A stretch of DNA of 22,304 nucleotides from Coemansia sp. RSA 922. Its lineage: Eukaryota; Kickxellomycota; Kickxellomycetes; Kickxellales; Kickxellaceae. Under the pieces are notes generated by a model that saw only the letters and a program-made list of their open reading frames with translations, was not told the origin of the DNA and searched no databases. The position numbers and the translations under genes were made by a program. Position 1 is the stretch's first letter, and each line of letters starts with the position of its first letter. Of the stretch, positions 17,178-22,304 are shown piece after piece. The stretch is from assembly GCA_027577415.1 (NCBI GenBank), contig JANBQS010000295.1, positions 1 to 22,304 on the forward strand. Direction: 5' to 3'.

Positions 17178-20113
17178 ATGGCGCCCATGAAGGGCCTGAC
17201 GGTCTTCATTGCCGACCTCCGCAAGTGTGAGTTTTCTTTCCCACTTTTATTAGCAACACATCTTACAAACAACCATTTCATTGCTCAAAAAATATTAAGC
17301 TTATGTTGTTTAGGTCGGTCGCACGAAGACGAAGAGAAGCGAGTGAACAAGGAGTTGGCCAATATTCGCACCAAATTCAAAGGTAACTTTTTACTCTCCA
17401 ACCTGTAAACCAACACTTTTTGTTCTCTCAGCCGTATACTAACACAATATATTATGTAGAGCCCAGTCTCAATGGCTACAACCGCAAAAAGTACGTCTGT
17501 AAGCTCGTTTACATGGCGCTTTTAGGCTACGAGGTTAGTTTCGGGCACCGCGAAGCCGTAGACCTGGTTAACAGCACAAAGTACAGCGAAAAGCAGATTG
17601 GATACCTGGCCATATCCCTACTGATGGAAGAGGACGCCGACTACGGACGTATGGTAGTGGCAGCCATGCGTCGTGATATCCATGATACGAACGAGTTTAA
17701 CGTTAGTCTGGCACTCAACGCTGTGTCCAATATTTGTACTCGCGAGATCGCCGAAGTACTGACTCAGGACATTGTCGCCCAGCTGTTGTCACCGGTGGCC
17801 AGCATGTTTATCAAGAAGAAAGCTGCTCTTTGTCTGTTGCGGTTGCTGCGCCGCTTTCCCGAGGCTGTGAATGCTCAGCAGTGGGCTGCCAGAGTTATTC
17901 CCTACTTGGGACATCGCGATATTGGAGTCACCCTGTCGGTTGCCTCGTTGGTCACTGCCTTGGCACAGCAGTTTCCTGAGGACACGCGCAAGGCTGCGTC
18001 GTTTGCTGTACGTCGGCTGAAGAGCCTGGTTATTGATAACGAGTATGCCGCAGAGTATATTTACTACAAGGTACCCGCTCCCTGGCTGCAAATTAAGCTA
18101 CTGCGTCTTTTGCAGTATTTCCCGGCTCCAGAGTCCCCCGAGCTGCGTAGCCTACTGCTGTCTATTCTTCGCCATATAATTGACGTTTCGCAGGACACGC
18201 CGCGTGAATTGCAGCAGATGAACGCTCAGTACTCCATTTTGTTCGAGGCCATCAACCTGGGTATTCAGCTCGACATTGACCAGGGCCTTATGCAAGAGTG
18301 TGCTGTTCTTTTGGGTCGCTTTATTACGTCGCGTGAAATCAACGTACGCTACTTGGGACTCGAGACTATGGCGCATTTGGCTGCATATATTGATAGCCTG
18401 GATACGATCAAAACGTACCAGGGCGTTATCATTCAGTCCTTGCGAGACCGCGATGTCAGCGTACGTCGTCGTGCCCTGGATCTTTTGTACTCGATGTGCG
18501 ACGTTAGCAGTGCCAAGACTATAGTGTCTGAGCTATTGCGGCACATGGTTGTGGCTGACTTTACGTTGCGCGAGGAGATGGCGTTGAAGGTGGCTATTTT
18601 GACAGAAAAATACGCGACCGAGTACTCGTGGTACGTAGACGTCATGATGCGGCTAGTGTCGTTGGCTGGTGACCACATGGGCGACGAAGTGTGGCACCGC
18701 ATAGTACAGGTTATCCTTGGTAACGAGGAACTACAGCTATATGCCTGCAAGATTGCCCTGCAGACGCTGAAGGCTCCTGTGTGCCACGAGAGCGCACTCA
18801 AGGTCAGCGCCTACGTGTTGGGCGAGTTTGGCCATCTGATTGCCAATGCTCCGGACTGTGCACCCATAGATCAGCTGAAGGCCCTGCAGTCCAAGATGGC
18901 ATCTGGGTCGCAGTCAGCGCGTGCGGTGGCGCTTACGACCGTGGGCAAGTTTATCAACCTTTTCCCTGAGATCAAGACCCTGTGTCTGCGCGTTTTGGAT
19001 CGGTATCGCGGAGCATTGGACGCCGAGCTGCAGCAACGTGCCTGTGAGTACTATGCACTGGCTACATTGGAGAGCGAGGATCTGATGCCTACGGTGTTTG
19101 AAGAGATGCCACCGTTCCCCGAGCGCCGGTCTGCACTAATGTCCCGGCTGCTTAAGCGGGAGGCTGATACTGAGGACCAGAGGACTTGGGTGTTTGGCGG
19201 TCGCGAAATTAACCGCGAACGCAAGCTACAAAAGGCCGGAAAGACAGCGGAGGATAGCGAGGAGCCACCAGCGACTCAGTTGCTTGAGGCCCCAGAGCAA
19301 ACCCGATTTGTGGCCGATGGTGGACAGACGCCGGAGGAACTGGCGAGAGTTGCAAAGAGTAAGCGGCATTATGCTAGGCTGCTGTGGGAAAACGACGGTA
19401 TTCTGTACGATGGCGACGAGATACAAGTAGGATTGGTCGCTCAGTATAAGCCACCGGCTGGTCGTGTTGGTGTGTTTTTGGGTAACAAGTCTACGGCGCC
19501 CATATACGATATTTCTATTCACGTAGTTTGTGAAGAGTCGAGCGAAAAGCAGCTAGTCGTCCAGCAAGCCAGTGGCCAAGGTCCATTGCCAGACTCATTG
19601 ATGCCATTGGGACAAGCTCGCGTTTTCTTTGACGTCAAATGCATGGACGTATTCGCTACTGCTCCTACTCTGCGGATCGCTTATACTATGGCCGGAGCGC
19701 CGACTGTTTCTGAGCTGCAGATGCCTGTGACTATTGCGCATTTCATCGACCCTGTTACGATTACTGTTGCTGACTTTTTCTCGCGCTGGAAGCAATTGGG
19801 TGATGCGGCTATTGGCGAGGCACAGAATGTTTTAAAGACGCCGTTTCTCAGTACTGACTCGGGCGCTATCCAGTGGCTACGTAATGTCGTCGGTGGCGCG
19901 GGCTTTGCATTGATACAGGGCGCTGATGCCGAACCTGATAATATTGTTGGTGTGGGTATTGCTACTACAGAGAATGCAGGTCGCTTTGGATGTCTGATTC
20001 GTGTGGAACCTAAACCCGCTCATGGACTGACTCGTGTCACTATAAGAGCTACAAACCCGACTGTCTCCAAAGTGGTTGCTGCAAACATAAATATGATATT
20101 TGAGTCTAGATAA
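17178..20113 (+). CDS. AP-2 complex subunit alpha (alpha adaptin)
   Basis: This large subunit of the AP-2 clathrin adaptor acts in endocytosis at the plasma membrane. Model: exon 1 at 17178-17226, exon 2 at 17314-17382, exon 3 at 17460-20113, giving 923 aa. The spliced N-terminus reads MKGLTVFIADLRKCRSHEDE then KRVNKELANIRTKFK, very close to animal alpha adaptin. The YNRKKYVCKL segment holds the basic cluster equivalent to the alpha-subunit PIP2 site. The trunk is an Armadillo/HEAT solenoid (about 30-600) with SVRRRALDLLYSMCD and CHESALKVSAYVLGEFG. A charged hinge of about 70 residues follows from EMPPFPERR. The C-terminal ear (about 690-923) contains FFSRWKQLGDA, the platform region whose Trp is used for cargo and accessory peptides. 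Both exon joins keep the frame and reconstruct conserved sequence, so the model is firm. The gene is convergent with the downstream phosphodiesterase. Confidence 0.96.
17227..17313 (+). other. intron 1 of AP-2 alpha (87 nt, stop-free)
   Basis: Donor GTGAGT follows AAG-T, and acceptor TTTAG precedes GTCGGTCG. Splicing restores a Cys codon (T|GT) and the conserved C-R-S-H-E-D-E-E-K-R segment. The intron length is divisible by three and it carries no in-frame stop, so retention would insert 29 residues without breaking the frame. Confidence 0.85.
17383..17459 (+). other. intron 2 of AP-2 alpha (77 nt)
   Basis: Donor AAAG|GTAACT, perfect TACTAAC branch site at 17437-17443, acceptor TGTAG at 17459. 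Unlike intron 1 it contains an in-frame stop. Removal joins FK-E-PSLNGYNRKK across a split Glu codon (G|AG). Confidence 0.92.
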
Positions 20114-20144
20114 GAAAATTTGTATTACAGAAAGAAAGTAAACT

Positions 20145-21473
20145 CTATTGCTGATCGGCGATATAATCACTAGTCCTCCGCTGTTCTAGTTTGTTGGTAT
20201 ACAGAATACGGAGAACATTGGCTTCGACGATATTCTCGACAAACATAAAGTCCATGCCCAAGCCAAAGAAGTAGAAAAACTCTTCGCTTTTATCCTTGGG
20301 GCAGAATCCCGACTTGCTCCCTGGTTTAACACCCTTTTGGCACAAATACGACATACTCTGGTGCGAATCGTAAAAGGTATAGGGAGAAATAGTCATGCCC
20401 CGCTTGTGGATCTCCTTGGCTAAACGGTCCGGTGCAATAAATCCACCCATTTGAGCGATTTCCTTCGGGTTCCAAGTAATGTTTTGCGCGGTAAAGTAGG
20501 CCTCAGCACCGGTGACGAAGAAATCCTTCCAGGGCGAGACGATTTGAGCATACTTTGATACGCGATCCAGACCCTTGGGCGTGAAGAACCAGGGGAGGTT
20601 TTGGTTGAGCGCCACAACGGGCGTAGAGGTATGGCGGGATAGGTAGGCGGCCGTATCTTGATCGAATGACTGCCAGGCAGAAGGACCCAGGCACGTACCG
20701 TTCAATGGACGTAGTGGTGCGAGACGGAGGTCGGCGTGCTGAGAAGTATCGATATCCTTAGTAATCTTGGTCCATCCATAATGACGCATAGTAAGAATGG
20801 CGCGGTCCTCAAAGTACCTCGGATACGATCTCCCACGGTTATAAAGCAGCGGCGACTTCAACTCGGGAATGACGCCAAATGGCCTGCCCAACTCAATAGT
20901 GACGTTGCGCATGATCTGCAAATACTCCTCAAAAGTCAGTACATCGAACATACCGTTGAAATGCTGAGGACGCCATGAGAAGGGTGCCTGGTTAACACGC
21001 AACATTTTAATCTGCTCCAAAGTCATATCTGCGATAAACCAGTCGTTCGTTACAGTCTTTAGTTTCCCATCGTCGTTCCAAGTTTTGTTCGCCCTTAGGT
21101 GCGCCAACTGGGGGATGGATGCCACGTTCGTGTTCTCACTAAGCCATTCGTTGTGGTTAACTACTAGGTGCCCGTCTTTAGTCAGTCCAAGGTCGGGCTC
21201 AATGTAATCGGCTCCTTCGACGGCTGCTTGCCAGTAGGATGCGCGGGTGTGTTCGGGCATAAATGCCTTTTCGCCGCGATGGCCTACTAGTTGGGTTGGC
21301 TTGCCGCTGAGAGTGTTCCAGCGGACAGTGCGTGGATCATCGATGAATCCAGAGACATTGAGCGCCAGACTGGCTGCTGCAGTGGCAAAAGTGAGAACCC
21401 GCATTAGTAGGAAAATAAAAACTAGTCCACTGAAAACGAACAATAAGGAGATAAAGTGTTGACGAACAAACAT
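20145..21473 (-). CDS. GlpQ-like glycerophosphodiester phosphodiesterase
   Basis: This 442-aa protein probably hydrolyses glycerophosphodiesters to glycerol-3-phosphate and an alcohol, outside the cell or in the secretory path. A hydrophobic N-terminus (residues 7-23) acts as a signal anchor or signal peptide. Starting at Met24 would instead give a compact signal peptide, MRVLTFATAAASLALNVSG. The GDPD core is clear: HR at 65-66 in VGHRGEKAF, PEHT at 73-76, the metal ligands Glu92 and Asp94 in ADYIEPDLGLTKDG, catalytic His107, and IPELKSP with Glu204 and Lys206. The residue after His107 is Asn (NHNEW) where GlpQ-type enzymes usually have Asp. Five N-glycosylation sequons (NVS 39, NKT 129, NVT 190, plus NGT and NIT) fit passage through the ER. 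No GPI signal or C-terminal helix is seen. The substrate is not certain, and a related PI-PLC-fold phosphodiesterase is possible. Confidence 0.88.
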   Translation of the reverse strand: MFVRQHFISLLFVFSGLVFIFLLMRVLTFATAAASLALNVSGFIDDPRTVRWNTLSGKPTQLVGHRGEKAFMPEHTRASYWQAAVEGADYIEPDLGLTKDGHLVVNHNEWLSENTNVASIPQLAHLRANKTWNDDGKLKTVTNDWFIADMTLEQIKMLRVNQAPFSWRPQHFNGMFDVLTFEEYLQIMRNVTIELGRPFGVIPELKSPLLYNRGRSYPRYFEDRAILTMRHYGWTKITKDIDTSQHADLRLAPLRPLNGTCLGPSAWQSFDQDTAAYLSRHTSTPVVALNQNLPWFFTPKGLDRVSKYAQIVSPWKDFFVTGAEAYFTAQNITWNPKEIAQMGGFIAPDRLAKEIHKRGMTISPYTFYDSHQSMSYLCQKGVKPGSKSGFCPKDKSEEFFYFFGLGMDFMFVENIVEANVLRILYTNKLEQRRTSDYIADQQ

Positions 21474-21496
21474 TTCTGCCTAGATGGAGCTCGTTT

Positions 21497-21505
21497 CTTT
21501 TTATA
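21497..21505 (-). promoter_or_regulatory. TATA-like box TATAAAAAG
   Basis: On the minus strand this matches a TATA consensus and lies only 24-32 bp upstream of the ATG at 21473. Initiation 25-30 bp downstream of it would fall at or just before that ATG. Confidence 0.45.
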
Positions 21506-22059
21506 CAAGCACCCGAGGGATGGGGTAACACGCGGGGGGTGCGGAGGAATTATTTGTGGACTGATAGTCCCGCTGATAGTCTTCCGGAGGGTGGGCAATG
21601 AGGTGGAGCTGCACTCGCACGTGTCCTTCCTTTAAAAAGATATTCGGGATCTCCTACTTTTTCCTTCTCACGATCCGAAAATGGATAACTGTAACAAATG
21701 TGTACAGGTCGGTTGGACAAGAGTGAACTGTGGTGCAAGGAAAAGGGGGAGGGAGGGAGAACGTCTTTGTGCGAGTTGAGTTTGGGGGAGGTGACACCTC
21801 TCTCCACCCCGCGTAATGGCTAAATTTCGTTAGGTGGAGAAAGACCGGGGAAGGGAAAAAAAATAGCAAATGGTGAATACACGTGTCGCGCACGGACGAT
21901 ATGTGGACATGTATATATCTCAACATTGCAATCATATATGGGTCTAATTGATTGATGTAAAGCATGTTTGCTTGGCTTTAGCATGTGTATGAGAAAAAGC
22001 AACCCCGAGACCGTTGGTTTTTGACAAAAAAAGCACCTCTTGAATTTGTTTGGTCTAGA

Positions 22060-22086
22060 CTTGCTCCGTGGGAAGGACGGAGCAAG
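22060..22086. repeat. perfect 10-bp inverted repeat, 7-nt loop
   Basis: Arms CTTGCTCCGT (22060-22069) and ACGGAGCAAG (22077-22086) are exact reverse complements around GGGAAGG. CCAAT follows at once. It could be a dimeric regulator site or an RNA hairpin. The function is unknown. Confidence 0.6.
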
Positions 22087-22304
22087 CCAATGGCGCGCGT
22101 GATCCTGACTGAATATAGTGGCCCGGGCCGATTCCATGTCTTTCAAAAGTGACTCGGCCGGTCAACAGACCAATCCAGGAAATCATGCTTGCACAAGATG
22201 CCTTTGCGCCAGAATAAAAGTGCCAAAAAGAGATGAAACACGTGGGATTTTTTTATGCTGCTTACCTCCGCAGCTTTTTCTTTCTCTCTTCTGACTCGAG
22301 GCTG

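Larger units (their letters stand above)
21474..22304. other. upstream region of the phosphodiesterase gene
   Basis: This 830-bp region has no convincing coding frame. It holds three CACGTG palindromes (21618-21623, 21881-21886, 22239-22244, the last as CACGTGGG), a TATA-like box, a 9-bp direct repeat CTGATAGTC at about 21562-21581, a perfect 10-bp inverted repeat at 22060-22086 followed directly by CCAAT at 22087-22091, and a minus-strand donor-like GAG|GTAAG at 22265. The last may be a 5'-UTR intron or part of a gene beyond the window. Confidence 0.5.

Noticed and set aside
22298..22304. GAGGCTG as a Crz1-type response element upstream of the phosphodiesterase
   Set aside because: A single 7-mer at the window edge is expected by chance and has no supporting copies nearby.

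Overview
This is eukaryotic nuclear DNA, almost certainly from an early-diverging fungus. The reasons are large protein-coding genes with few and short introns (77-93 nt, GT..AG, one with a perfect TACTAAC branch site), short pyrimidine-rich and poly-T promoters, a vacuolar-type ABCC transporter, and a complete AP-2 alpha adaptin. The intron-poor, closely packed layout would fit Kickxellomycotina (Coemansia/Linderina-like), but that placement is a guess. I saw no tRNA, rRNA, CRISPR array, transposon or prokaryotic signal.

Layout. At 1-254 there may be the 3' end of a plus-strand gene. At 685-5211 (minus) lies a full-length ABCC/MRP-type transporter with a tiny first exon. At 5704-7692 (minus) lies a kinesin-12-like motor. 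It shares a 367-bp divergent promoter with a ubiquitin-specific-protease-like gene at 8060-10264 (plus). Then come three plus-strand genes in tandem: a three-finger C2H2 transcription factor whose finger helices resemble Crz1 (11114-12847, reading frame open further upstream), a SLO/BK-like channel with two RCK domains (13253-17062), and three-exon AP-2 alpha adaptin (17178-20113). AP-2 alpha converges, only 31 bp apart, with a secreted or membrane-anchored GlpQ-like glycerophosphodiester phosphodiesterase (20145-21473, minus). The last 830 bp hold that gene's upstream region.

Most genes are unrelated housekeeping or membrane genes: vacuolar export, spindle motor, deubiquitination, endocytosis, phosphate scavenging. 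The most interesting part is the channel. Its fold is clearly SLO-type, but the potassium-selectivity signature is replaced (T-G-L-S-S-D where TVGYGD is expected), the calcium bowl acid cluster is missing, and no S0 helix is seen. It lies directly downstream of the Crz1-like factor, so two calcium-signalling-type proteins sit side by side. Other points of interest are a stop-free, 3n-length first intron in AP-2 alpha, three CACGTG motifs upstream of the phosphodiesterase, and a transcription-factor frame that is open and coding-like well upstream of its first in-frame ATG.
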